A stretch of 64,000 nucleotides of DNA from Idiomarina piscisalsi (lineage in GTDB: Bacteria > Pseudomonadota > Gammaproteobacteria > Enterobacterales > Alteromonadaceae), in assembly GCF_002211765.1 (NCBI RefSeq), contig NZ_CP022133.1, positions 682,001 to 746,000 of the forward strand. The letters run 5' to 3'. The translations under genes were made by a program, and so were the position numbers. The notes beneath the pieces are model-generated. The model was not told the origin of the DNA. It did not search any database and saw nothing but the letters and a program-made list of their open reading frames with translations. Below are positions 26,935 through 35,130 of the stretch, piece after piece (the first letter of the stretch is position 1; the number at the start of each line of letters is the position of its first letter).

Positions 26935-27427
26935 AAAATAATTGATTCGCTTCTTTTGATAAAGTCACTACCTCTGTGCCTGCAGCATAGTCATGCCAGG
27001 CTCGGCGATTTTTAAAGTCGACCAAAACCCACACATTCCCCAACCCCGCACAGCAAGTCAGTAGCCGAATAATGGTCTGCTTTAAAGTTAAGCGGCTGCC
27101 ATCGCGGTTTTGTAATTTAAGACGCCAGGCTCTCATCCCAATGGTTTGGCCTGAGCGTTTCCAGAACCAACCAAAGAAGATAGTTAATACACTGATTAAG
27201 TAAATGCTGTACCAAGGTCCCTGAGCAAGCCATCCGGCATGATCCAGTCCTTCTGTCAGCTGAATCCAACCTAACGCGGTTAAGGCTGCGGCAAAGCCTA
27301 ACGCCAACGCTGACGCGAGCATGATAATAGCGACAGCCACCAAAAAATCGTATACCCAGGCTGCTAAGCGACGGAGGAAACCTGCGCTTGGAAAACTGGC
27401 GTGTAATTCTTGAGCGTTTGATGTCAT
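26918..27427 (-). CDS. RDD family membrane protein
   Basis: This 169-residue protein carries the RDD signature: an N-terminal Arg-Arg...Asp pattern in FLRRLAAWVYDFLVAV, two membrane hairpins (about 35-62 and 75-100), and the conserved TIGMRAWRLKLQ and RRAWHDYAAGT segments. RDD proteins are inner-membrane proteins of mostly unknown role, some linked to Na+/H+ exchange. The ATG at 27427 is preferred; an in-frame GTG at 27442 would add five residues, and neither has a clear ribosome binding site. It converges on lptG with no functional link evident. Confidence 0.8.
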   Translation of the reverse strand: MTSNAQELHASFPSAGFLRRLAAWVYDFLVAVAIIMLASALALGFAAALTALGWIQLTEGLDHAGWLAQGPWYSIYLISVLTIFFGWFWKRSGQTIGMRAWRLKLQNRDGSRLTLKQTIIRLLTCCAGLGNVWVLVDFKNRRAWHDYAAGTEVVTLSKEANQLFYWNEL

Positions 27428-27564
27428 TGTGTAAGTGTTCACTGTTTTTAATGGGTACTATACTAACACGGTAGATGGCGAGTGACATTAAGGGCCGTTT
27501 CAACGCAATGTGGTTAATGAATCATCAGTCAGAAGGGAGAAAGGCACTTTTCGATAATTTTCGC

Positions 27565-27592
27565 TTGATTAGCTAAGTATCGCGGGTATAAT
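27565..27592 (+). promoter_or_regulatory. Promoter of tRNA-Leu(CAA)
   Basis: TTGATT (27565-27570), a 16-base spacer and a perfect TATAAT (27587-27592) are followed by the GC-rich CCCGACCCG, typical of stringently controlled stable-RNA promoters. The start is predicted near 27599. The short repeat GTTACC...GGTAAC (27601-27618) would form a small hairpin at the very 5' end of the precursor. Confidence 0.75.
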
Positions 27593-27633
27593 CCCGACCC
27601 GTTACCTTCCTTGGTAACTCACCCCGCAAAATT

Positions 27634-27718
27634 GGCGCTGTGGTGGAATTGGTAGACACGCCTGATTCAAAATCAGGTTCCTTCGGGAGTGACGGTTCAA
27701 GTCCGTCCAGCGCCACCA
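27634..27718 (+). tRNA. leuX: tRNA-Leu, anticodon CAA
   Basis: The 85-base class II tRNA has a perfect 7-bp acceptor stem (GGCGCTG / CAGCGCC), discriminator A and an encoded CCA end. It has the long variable arm TTCCTTCGGGAGT and the T loop GGTTCAAGTCC. The anticodon stem CCTGA / TCAGG holds the loop TTCAAAA with CAA at 27668-27670, reading UUG. The gene symbol follows E. coli usage for Leu-CAA and is inferred. Confidence 0.96.
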
Positions 27719-27907
27719 TATATAAATCCTTTATTTACCTTATATAGCTTTCAGTCATTCGAAAGCCGATTTCTCGATCCTGTTTTTAAAAAAATTTAAA
27801 AATTGATTGATCCTTCTTAACGCTTTCTTTACATTCACCATTATGGCTTAACTAAGCCTATGTAATAAAAATGTTGATTTGGCTCAAGGCCTCTGAGGGA
27901 AAGTATT

Positions 27908-28594
27908 ATGAAAAAATGGATCGTTGCACCACTAGCCGCAGTTGTACTCAGTGCGTGTATGTCTACTTCAAATGAAAACGCTGCGACTTTAGACCGAAAC
28001 CAGGCCGTTGCTGACCTTTCTGTGGAAATGGAAGAGCTCGGATTTAATCGTGTTGAGATTCAGCCAGGTGTCGATGAATTCTTAAATATCTGTGCTTCTA
28101 TCTTGGAGCGTCAGTACAACGTAATGGGTGAGTATCGTACCCAGACGGAAAACTATGTTGATGTACAAGCGTTTTTAACGGCTCATCAGGGGAAATCAGA
28201 AGAAGAGTTGCGAGCTGCGATCATCGCGTTTGACGAAAAAGCTCAAACGGAAGACGAAAAAATAGGTCCAAAACTGGCCGCTTATAACTCAGCAATTGAA
28301 GGTGTGTCTGAGCAAAATACGAAATTAGCGACTGAAATTACCTTGCAACTAGCACAAGCTGCGATCATTTTAAGTGAGCACTCTACCACTGTCGCTAAAG
28401 CGGGCAGCTTAGGTATGGTCTCAGGATGGATGAGCGGTAACGAACAAACTGCCGACAACAACCTTGGTTTGGCTATCCTACGTGCAAAAGATCAAATCGA
28501 TTTAGCATCTGACGCCAACGAAATTATAACTCTAGAGCAAGAAACCATTGAAGCTATTAATGCGCTTCAGGAAGAGTTAGAAGCTAAAGGGTAA
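27908..28594 (+). CDS. Lipoprotein of unknown function, first gene of the envelope cluster
   Basis: I do not recognise the family. The 228-residue protein has a lipoprotein signal with lipobox LSAC and acylated Cys17. Ser at +2 argues for outer-membrane sorting. The mature part is strongly helical and acidic, with likely coiled-coil stretches (about 95-160 and 185-228, Glu/Gln/Ala-rich). A good GAGGGA site precedes the ATG. It is the first of eight genes that touch or overlap one another up to 35739, all encoding exported proteins, and its stop overlaps the next start (TAATG). Its role is probably structural or as a partner of the other cluster proteins, by context only. Confidence 0.85.
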   Translation: MKKWIVAPLAAVVLSACMSTSNENAATLDRNQAVADLSVEMEELGFNRVEIQPGVDEFLNICASILERQYNVMGEYRTQTENYVDVQAFLTAHQGKSEEELRAAIIAFDEKAQTEDEKIGPKLAAYNSAIEGVSEQNTKLATEITLQLAQAAIILSEHSTTVAKAGSLGMVSGWMSGNEQTADNNLGLAILRAKDQIDLASDANEIITLEQETIEAINALQEELEAKG

Positions 28595-29523
28595 TGTCTA
28601 TCCGTTATTGGGTGGTCGTAATAATGACCACCTTCAGCTTTTCTATAGCCGCGCAAGAGCTGCCGGACTGGGTTTTCAAATCAGAAAATACCAACGGGCA
28701 ACTAATAGCTGTTGGTAGCGGTTCGTCGAATTCTGAAGCGAAACGCGCCGCAATAGCAGAAATTATTGCTCAAGTCAGTCAGTCGGTGTCTGCTGAAAGC
28801 GTCTCTGTTTTTGAAAAGACGCCCGCAGAAACATCTCAATACTTTAAACAGTCGGTTATCAGTAGCACGCTTTCAATTGATGTGAATAAAGTGACTGTGA
28901 CTAAGCAGTTTGTTGATAAAGCATCGGGCGTGAACTACGTGCAGGCGACTCTTAGTAAAGATGAGGTGGTTCGATTTCTTCAGGATGAGCTGACTTCCCT
29001 GGCAACGCTGAATTTTCCTGCTCAGTCATCCGCGGTTGATAAGGTGCTTTGGGCATTGAAGTATCGGGAGGCGAACAGCTACGGATTGAGGCTTGAAAGA
29101 GCCCTGACCGGTTTGGACGCAGCTAATGATGCGCTTAAAAATAAATTTCGAGACAATTTAAGTCATGTTGCTAAGGTATGGCAGCGTTACGGTGTTCGAG
29201 TGATTGCTGACAGCTCACTGCAACGTATTGCAGGAACCATTGATAAGCAACTCCCTTCCGCGTCAGAAACAGTTTTATGGTTACAGCTGAAGCCAAGCCA
29301 TAAAACAAGACAGCACAAGGGCGCTTATCAACATAAATTGGATTTGAGCGCAGAGTTAACTCAGCCTAAGTCTCCTTTCAGAGTGTTTAGGCAAGAGCAT
29401 ATCTCTGTTGTCGGAACCGGCGTATCGGCGGATATGGCCAGAAACCATGCCCTAGAACAATTGCGTTCGATTTTAGATACCCCTATACAAAACTGGCTTT
29501 TTGAAAAAGGAAGTGAATTATGA
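28594..29523 (+). CDS. LPP20-like exported protein
   Basis: The 309-residue precursor has a cleavable signal peptide (about 1-20, ending IAA/QELPDW). An LPP20-type domain follows (about 24-130), recognisable by the opening PDWVF, the AVGSGSS turn, the long EAKRAAIAEIIAQVSQSV helix and a C-terminal strand YVQATL. LPP20 domains occur in FlgP of polar flagella and in several outer-membrane lipoproteins. There is no lipobox, so it should be soluble in the periplasm. The C-terminal half is not recognised but has a second strand-helix unit near 270-300 (VGTGVSADMARNHALEQL). The start and stop overlap both neighbours, so co-translation is likely. Confidence 0.7.
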   Translation: MSIRYWVVVIMTTFSFSIAAQELPDWVFKSENTNGQLIAVGSGSSNSEAKRAAIAEIIAQVSQSVSAESVSVFEKTPAETSQYFKQSVISSTLSIDVNKVTVTKQFVDKASGVNYVQATLSKDEVVRFLQDELTSLATLNFPAQSSAVDKVLWALKYREANSYGLRLERALTGLDAANDALKNKFRDNLSHVAKVWQRYGVRVIADSSLQRIAGTIDKQLPSASETVLWLQLKPSHKTRQHKGAYQHKLDLSAELTQPKSPFRVFRQEHISVVGTGVSADMARNHALEQLRSILDTPIQNWLFEKGSEL

Positions 29524-30647
29524 AGTTAGTGACGAAACTCACTATCACAGCATTGGCTGTTGTATCTCTTAGTGCTTGTCAGACGCGTCAAGCTGACCAA
29601 ACACAAACGGCGAAAGTATCGAACCGGGCGTCAAATGCCAGTGTTGCTCGTAGCGCTTATAATTTTGATGATCAGGATATTAAAGTTCCTGCGTACTTTG
29701 ATACTCAAGGACTACAGAATTGTACTTTCAATCCAGCGACAGAGTCTGATGCTTGTCCGCTTAAGAAGCCAACTGTTCGCATGTACTTTGCGGGTACCGA
29801 TGTTGGTGGAGAAGGTCAAGGCGTAGAAGCTCTGCGTCAGTATGATGACAAACAGTTATTATTTATGCTGGAAAACCAGTTTGCGGGTATTAACCGCTTT
29901 AGAATCATTACTCGTGACGACGATGTTATTTCTCAGGAAAAGCAAATTTTCATGGAGCAGCAGGGAGCTCAAGCTCTTGCGAAAAGAGCGGGCAGCCAGA
30001 AAGTGTTAAAACCCGATTTTATTGTCAAGCTCGATACGCTCCGTACAGTGAAAAGTGAAGGTTCAATTACTGGTTGGATGGATTACACATTAGAACTTAC
30101 AACGGCGGTTTTGAATCCGTTTACACGCGAACTAATGTCTTATCCGAACTTAGGAAAAATTCGGGTTAAATCGGAAGACGTTCGCGAACGCAGTGAGCTG
30201 AAGTATGTGATGGTTAATAACCGTTATGAAACAGGCTTTCGTTACCACGATCCTGCGCACGTTAATGCGGTGATTAACGATATGACGTCTCGCGGTATTG
30301 ATATTTTGCTGACGCGTATGCTTTCAGAAATGCCGGCAACGGCTCAGGTCCTAGGTATCAAAGGTAATCAAGTAAGTTTGGATCGCGGTCAGAATGCCGG
30401 TGTATTACCCAATGAGACCATGATTATTTTCCAATATGAAGCTGGCTTTGTTGAGCCAATTGGCGTGGCCAATGTGAATCCTTCTCGCAATAGTGCTATT
30501 GGTGAAATTGCGGTTTGGAAGAACAGCGATTTAGCGGATCGAATTGAGCGCTCGGCAGCGAATGGTATTTATCGTCCCTCAAATGGCACTAAGATTTTTG
30601 CGGTTTCCGTTGGCACCCCTTCAGGCTTTTTGGAGTCGCGCACATGA
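29520..30647 (+). CDS. CsgG-like outer-membrane lipoprotein
   Basis: The 375-residue lipoprotein has lipobox LSAC with Cys20 and Gln at +2. The central part (about 85-270) resembles the CsgG/LpoB-like fold: a QLLFMLENQFAGINRFRIITRDD strand-helix-strand unit, then a long helix and a LKPDFIVKLDTL strand. The C-terminal part (about 275-345) has the pattern QVSLDRGQNAGVLPNETMIIF, which resembles the C-terminal domain of FlgT. The start overlaps the preceding stop (ATGA). CsgG forms the curli secretion pore and LpoB activates a peptidoglycan synthase. Which of these roles, if either, applies here is not decidable from sequence. Confidence 0.7.
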   Translation: MKLVTKLTITALAVVSLSACQTRQADQTQTAKVSNRASNASVARSAYNFDDQDIKVPAYFDTQGLQNCTFNPATESDACPLKKPTVRMYFAGTDVGGEGQGVEALRQYDDKQLLFMLENQFAGINRFRIITRDDDVISQEKQIFMEQQGAQALAKRAGSQKVLKPDFIVKLDTLRTVKSEGSITGWMDYTLELTTAVLNPFTRELMSYPNLGKIRVKSEDVRERSELKYVMVNNRYETGFRYHDPAHVNAVINDMTSRGIDILLTRMLSEMPATAQVLGIKGNQVSLDRGQNAGVLPNETMIIFQYEAGFVEPIGVANVNPSRNSAIGEIAVWKNSDLADRIERSAANGIYRPSNGTKIFAVSVGTPSGFLESRT

Positions 30648-32029
30648 GAAAACTAGCACTTAGCTTTGGTGTGCTAGCCAGTGTAGCGTCATACAGTGCA
30701 TTAGCTCAGATTTCTCTGAGCTCAATGCGCGGTATTGAAGCGGAAGCTTGCGCCTACGGGCGCGGAGCGCCGGCGATAGAATCGGCAAAAATGCATGCTC
30801 TGTCGCAAGTTGCACAGTTTCTGTCATCACCTAAGTTGCTAGCGCAACAGACGTCAAAGGAAGATATTGATACAGAGACATCGACCTGGATTAGAGAGTT
30901 AAGTGACTTGCAGCAACAAGGTCTGAGCATTCAGCAAATGCCTGTTGATATTTCGTCCCCTCGTCTTCAGGGCAGTGATACCTGTGTCACTGTTCGCTTA
31001 AAAACAGGCAGCTTGCCAAAATCGAGCGGTCAAGCGGATGGCGGTGACTGGGATGCTGCAGCCGAGAATGTGTTAGTGACGGTTATAGGCGAAGGCTGGC
31101 CGGATAACGAAAACGGTCGTACAGCGCGCACCCAAGCAGAGATGGATGCATTAAAACGTGCAGTCTCACAAGTCGTTGGTATGTGGCTGACTCAGCAGAA
31201 TACTCAGTTCTCAACGACCGAGGAGTCTTCGAGCGAGAGCGGTGATGAGTTCTCGGTGAACGAAGTGATTTCTCAACAATTGCATACAAGATCACAAGGG
31301 CTCGTTAAAGAGTGGTCTCTGCTTAACAGTCGAGAACTGCCTGATAACGGCATTGAAGTAACAATAAAAGCAGTGGTGGAAAAGCAACCTATTGCTCAGG
31401 CTGCGAAAGATGTGCTGACGGCTATAGGTTCACCGCGAGTGAATGTTCAAGCGCCTGAACCACTGAGTAGCTTGCTGAAAGACTGGCTTTCTGAGCAGGG
31501 CATTGAATATAGCCCTCACGCCAACTTGGTGATTAACGCTGACTCGATTCTTCGAGAACGGGGTGCCAATAGCCGACTGCAGCTCAGTGTCACAGTAGAG
31601 GATTTATCAGGACAGCAATACGGCCTTTGGCGAAATGAGCCAAGCTTATTATCGCTGCCGACAAGTGCTCAGGTCGAACATGACCTTATTGATGTGCACC
31701 TGGCGACTCCTGAGCAACAAAAGTCACTGCGGAAAACATTGAAAAAGTCATTTAATCAGGTCGTCGCTGAAGGTGGCATGGTGCGTGATATTTTCATACA
31801 CACGCGCTACTTAGCTCAGCCTGATAAGTTATCTTCTATTTTGTCGACTTTAGGCGGCGTGAAAGACGTGGTGGTGAATAGTCAGGGTGACTATTACAGA
31901 GCCAGCTTGCGATATGCCGGAGCCACCGGTGAATTAGTCGCTGCTTTGCATCAGTCTATGCGACCGATAGCGGCTCAAAGCTTACCAAAAGCTCAAATAA
32001 ACAATGAATTTACTATTCGGTTTGATTAA
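30644..32029 (+). CDS. Exported FlgT-like protein
   Basis: The 461-residue precursor has a signal peptide ending ALA/QISLSS. Two successive units open with a long alpha-helix preceded by a short GIEAEACAYGRG or GEGWPD strand: residues about 28-130, and about 145-240 with TQAEMDALKRAVSQVVGMWL. This resembles the N-terminal domain of the flagellar T-ring protein FlgT and related LPP20 folds. The final third has strand-helix pairs ending ASLRYAGATGELVAAL. The start overlaps the preceding stop. No membrane anchor was found. The family match is by eye and moderate. Confidence 0.6.
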   Translation: MRKLALSFGVLASVASYSALAQISLSSMRGIEAEACAYGRGAPAIESAKMHALSQVAQFLSSPKLLAQQTSKEDIDTETSTWIRELSDLQQQGLSIQQMPVDISSPRLQGSDTCVTVRLKTGSLPKSSGQADGGDWDAAAENVLVTVIGEGWPDNENGRTARTQAEMDALKRAVSQVVGMWLTQQNTQFSTTEESSSESGDEFSVNEVISQQLHTRSQGLVKEWSLLNSRELPDNGIEVTIKAVVEKQPIAQAAKDVLTAIGSPRVNVQAPEPLSSLLKDWLSEQGIEYSPHANLVINADSILRERGANSRLQLSVTVEDLSGQQYGLWRNEPSLLSLPTSAQVEHDLIDVHLATPEQQKSLRKTLKKSFNQVVAEGGMVRDIFIHTRYLAQPDKLSSILSTLGGVKDVVVNSQGDYYRASLRYAGATGELVAALHQSMRPIAAQSLPKAQINNEFTIRFD

Positions 32030-32038
32030 GGAAAATAC

Positions 32039-33325
32039 ATGATGAAACGTTCGCTTTTAAGTTTAGCTCTGTTGGCCGCGTTACCAACGTTCGCACAGGA
32101 TTTTGATTTAACTGACATGACTCCGGCACGTCCGGGGCAAAATGTTGAGTCTGCTGATGTCGTAACGAAAGGTAATGTGGTAGTCGGAAAAGACGAGAAA
32201 ACAGCGGTAAAAGCAGCGCACCAGCAGCTGGTCGACGAAAACCAGGACGGTATCCGGTTGGTGCAGGTAGGCAGTGGGACTGGTATTTTGTCTATTGGCA
32301 GCTCGAGCTATAACACCTATGACAATATGAATGCGACGTTGCTTTCTAAACGTGGCGCGTACAATCAAGCGGCGCTTATTGCGAAGAAGCAACTTATTGA
32401 AAATATGAACGGCATTGAGCAACTATGCGAGAATGCTGTGCAAACTTCAATGGATGTTATTGATACGGGCTCTGACTCCGTGGCTAATGAGTCAACCTCA
32501 ATGATGGAAAACTGTGCCGAGTCAGTGTCGGGGTCTCTATCTGGCTACGTCACTTTTGATGTTTATGACAACGTTGATGACAAGACAGTTCGGGTTAGCC
32601 TAATTTCTACCCCTAAAACACGGGCTCAAATTCGTGATAGCCATGGCGCTGTTGCCGTAACGACGGACCCGAATGAAGTATTCAAACAGGTAGTCGCCGA
32701 TATTAACAGCGGTGTTTTACCGCCGATGGGAGCCAAGATTTTAACGCACGCTGAAACAGGTGAAGTGATTCTAATGGGCTATGGCTCTGCAATAATCCGT
32801 GACAACAGTAATGCGCGTGTCGCACGAAAATTAAAAGACGCAGCTAAACGCCAATCACAAACACGTGCTCGCTCAGCTTTATTGGGTACTATGCAGGGAG
32901 ATGAAGTTTACTGGCAAGGTAGTTTCAGTGAAGATCAGATAGAGTCCAATCAGCAGTTTGAGTACGGCGGGGACCCTCGTCTTGAAGATCCTACAACAGC
33001 GAAAAAGCTAGATAGTGAACGTACGGTCTTTCTGAACCAGATGAAAATGTCAGACGAATATGGCGCTGTAACCAAAGGTCAACTTCCTCCAGGCGTCAGT
33101 AACCGAAGCTTTACGAGCGAAGATGGTCACTGGATGTATACTGTTTCGGTTTACTCCCCGTCTTTAGAGGCTGTGTCACGCGAAGCTAAACGTGAGATGG
33201 AAGCCGGCGGTACAGCTAATCCAAGCAGCTCCGGCCGTAATATTCGGGTCTATGGTGGTCAAAATGGTCAAGCGGCGAACCCACAAGGCGCGTCAGGTAA
33301 AGTTTCGGAAGAAGATAACCTATGA
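32039..33325 (+). CDS. Exported protein of unknown function
   Basis: I do not recognise this 428-residue protein. The signal peptide ends at TFA/QDFDLTD. The mature region has a helix-rich part with AAHQQLVDENQDG and RGAYNQAALIAKKQLIENMNG (about 60-135), a beta strand run YVTFDVYDNVDDKTVRVSLIST, and a C-terminal low-complexity Gly/Ser/Asn tail (about 385-428). Repeated alternation of long Ala/Lys helices with beta strands recalls the LPP20-like neighbours. It starts 9 bases after the FlgT-like gene and overlaps the next gene (ATGA). Confidence 0.8.
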   Translation: MMKRSLLSLALLAALPTFAQDFDLTDMTPARPGQNVESADVVTKGNVVVGKDEKTAVKAAHQQLVDENQDGIRLVQVGSGTGILSIGSSSYNTYDNMNATLLSKRGAYNQAALIAKKQLIENMNGIEQLCENAVQTSMDVIDTGSDSVANESTSMMENCAESVSGSLSGYVTFDVYDNVDDKTVRVSLISTPKTRAQIRDSHGAVAVTTDPNEVFKQVVADINSGVLPPMGAKILTHAETGEVILMGYGSAIIRDNSNARVARKLKDAAKRQSQTRARSALLGTMQGDEVYWQGSFSEDQIESNQQFEYGGDPRLEDPTTAKKLDSERTVFLNQMKMSDEYGAVTKGQLPPGVSNRSFTSEDGHWMYTVSVYSPSLEAVSREAKREMEAGGTANPSSSGRNIRVYGGQNGQAANPQGASGKVSEEDNL

Positions 33326-34038
33326 TGAAATGGTTCATTGCATCGCTGGGGCTTTTGTCCCAGCTTGCTTTAGCCTCAGAGCCGCCAGAGTTGAGTCGGT
33401 TTGAAAAGGAAGTATCAGGTAATGGAGCAAGAGTAAAAACCGACGCTGAGTTACCAAGTCAGGTATGGCAAAAGGCGTGTCGCAGTGCTCTTACTATGCC
33501 ACTTCGTGAGAAAGTTAAAGAGCGTTTAAGTGAACGCGTTAGTGCTACTGTTCCAGACGAGGTTTCTTTCCTTCAGGCAAACATAGATGAGTTCAACTCA
33601 TGGAATGATTCAGGGTGGCTTCATTGTACCGGTGAGTCTGAAATAAAAGATTGGTCGTTAAATATTGCCGGTCTGGCAGTAAGAGTGGCGTGGTTTTTAG
33701 CTCAAAATAAAAGGCTGGATGAGATAAAACCCTATCTTAGAGAAGCACTGTCACACACATACTCCTCAGCTGATGCAGTAGCATTAATTGCAAAGCTGGC
33801 GCCAGAATCGCAACGGTTAAACTATCTGGATGCAAACCTTAATAAAAATGCACTGACTTTGAATGCGGCGAAATACGCGGTGTCATCGATTTGGTTTTCT
33901 GATGGTCGTTGGCAGTCTGTTATTGACGTAACCAGCAGTTGCGACTCAGTAGAATGCCGTCAGTTAAAGCTGAATGCTGAAGAACAAAAGGAGCGGGAAG
34001 ATGCTGAAAAAGCCGACGATTTATCTAGCTATTTTTAG
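33322..34038 (+). CDS. Small exported protein of unknown function
   Basis: This 238-residue protein is not recognised. The N terminus (MMKWFIASLGLLSQLALA/SEPPEL) is a signal peptide. The mature protein is helical with four cysteines (near residues 53, 94, 201 and 205 by count) that could form disulfides. Either of two adjacent ATG codons (33322 or 33325) may start it; the first overlaps the preceding stop. Its last 38 bases overlap the MltC-like gene, so its acidic C terminus EREDAEKADDLSSYF shares DNA with the next protein's signal peptide. Function unknown; context implies an envelope role. Confidence 0.75.
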   Translation: MMKWFIASLGLLSQLALASEPPELSRFEKEVSGNGARVKTDAELPSQVWQKACRSALTMPLREKVKERLSERVSATVPDEVSFLQANIDEFNSWNDSGWLHCTGESEIKDWSLNIAGLAVRVAWFLAQNKRLDEIKPYLREALSHTYSSADAVALIAKLAPESQRLNYLDANLNKNALTLNAAKYAVSSIWFSDGRWQSVIDVTSSCDSVECRQLKLNAEEQKEREDAEKADDLSSYF

Positions 34039-35128
34039 TCTCAGTATTTTTAGTACGGTTGCACAGGATGATGCTGAATTTGAACGGTATCTTAGGGAGC
34101 AGCAGGCTGAGTTTCAAGAGTTTCAGAATAAGCGCGAGCAAGAGTTTCAAGCATTTGTCGAACGTTGGAAAAAGGCAGAGCAAGCGTATAAAAATGAAAT
34201 TGCTGAAAAATGGGAGGACGCTAAATTACCCGATAAAAAACGTTGGGTGGAATATTCAGAAGATAAGAATCGTCGCACTATCGTTGATTATGAGAATAAT
34301 ACTATAACTGTCGAGGTATTGGGTGAAGCCGATGATAGCGATGTACTAGGCACTGCCAAATCTGAAATTAAGCGCCTGAATGAAACGTCAGCTGAAGAAG
34401 CGGCAGAATCCGACCCTATTATAATTAATGCTGGTATGGCAGTTAACAATCGTTCTCAGCGCCAACCGAGACGGTCTGAGTCATTGCTGGGCTATAATGT
34501 CGACGAACAAAAAATGTCTCCACAAAAAGTAAGACGCTCAGGTAATCGAGCGTCAGTGACGGTTAAGATGCCAGAGGCCGCAGTGTCTGAACGTGTTAAA
34601 CGAGTGCTACCCGCAGCCGAAACTTATGCGCTTCAATGGGGACTCCCTACAGAGTTAGTTATTGCCGTTATTCACACTGAGTCTAGCTTTAACCCGTTAG
34701 CCCGCTCCCATATTCCCGCGTTTGGTTTAATGCAAATAGTGCCGACTTCGGCAGGAAAGGATATTACGCAATTTCTACATGGCCAACAGCGCTTATTAAG
34801 CCCGGAATATCTGTTCGATCCGAATCGGAATATTCAGGCCGGAAGTGTCTACTTTCATTTATTGCTAAATCGTTATTTTAAAAATGTTCGTAATAGCCAG
34901 TCTCGCTTTTACATGGCAATTGCCGCATATAATACGGGGCCGGGTAACGTAGCGCGGGCAATGGCCAATACAACGTCGCTAAAGAAAGCGAGTAAGGCAG
35001 CTAATCAAATGTCGCCTGCGCAGGTGTATCAGCATCTTATGACTTATTTGCCAGCAACTGAAACAAAGAACTATTTAACAAAAGTCACTGAGCGTGAAGC
35101 TCATTATCAACAAGCACTGGGTTTATAA
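34001..35128 (+). CDS. MltC-like periplasmic lytic transglycosylase
   Basis: This 375-residue protein has the architecture of membrane-bound lytic transglycosylase C: an N-terminal MltC domain (about 45-150, with RTIVDYENNTITVEV) and a C-terminal SLT lysozyme-like domain (about 205-370). The catalytic glutamate is Glu227 in HTESSFNP, followed by AFGLMQIVP and AIAAYNTGPGNVARA. Such enzymes cleave peptidoglycan to 1,6-anhydromuropeptides. Unlike MltC it has no lipobox: the signal ends FSTVA/QDDAE, so it should be soluble in the periplasm. The ATG at 34001 follows AGGAG by 7 bases and overlaps the upstream gene by 38 bases. It probably opens the wall for the neighbouring proteins. Confidence 0.9.
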   Translation: MLKKPTIYLAIFSLSIFSTVAQDDAEFERYLREQQAEFQEFQNKREQEFQAFVERWKKAEQAYKNEIAEKWEDAKLPDKKRWVEYSEDKNRRTIVDYENNTITVEVLGEADDSDVLGTAKSEIKRLNETSAEEAAESDPIIINAGMAVNNRSQRQPRRSESLLGYNVDEQKMSPQKVRRSGNRASVTVKMPEAAVSERVKRVLPAAETYALQWGLPTELVIAVIHTESSFNPLARSHIPAFGLMQIVPTSAGKDITQFLHGQQRLLSPEYLFDPNRNIQAGSVYFHLLLNRYFKNVRNSQSRFYMAIAAYNTGPGNVARAMANTTSLKKASKAANQMSPAQVYQHLMTYLPATETKNYLTKVTEREAHYQQALGL

Positions 35129-35130
35129 CT

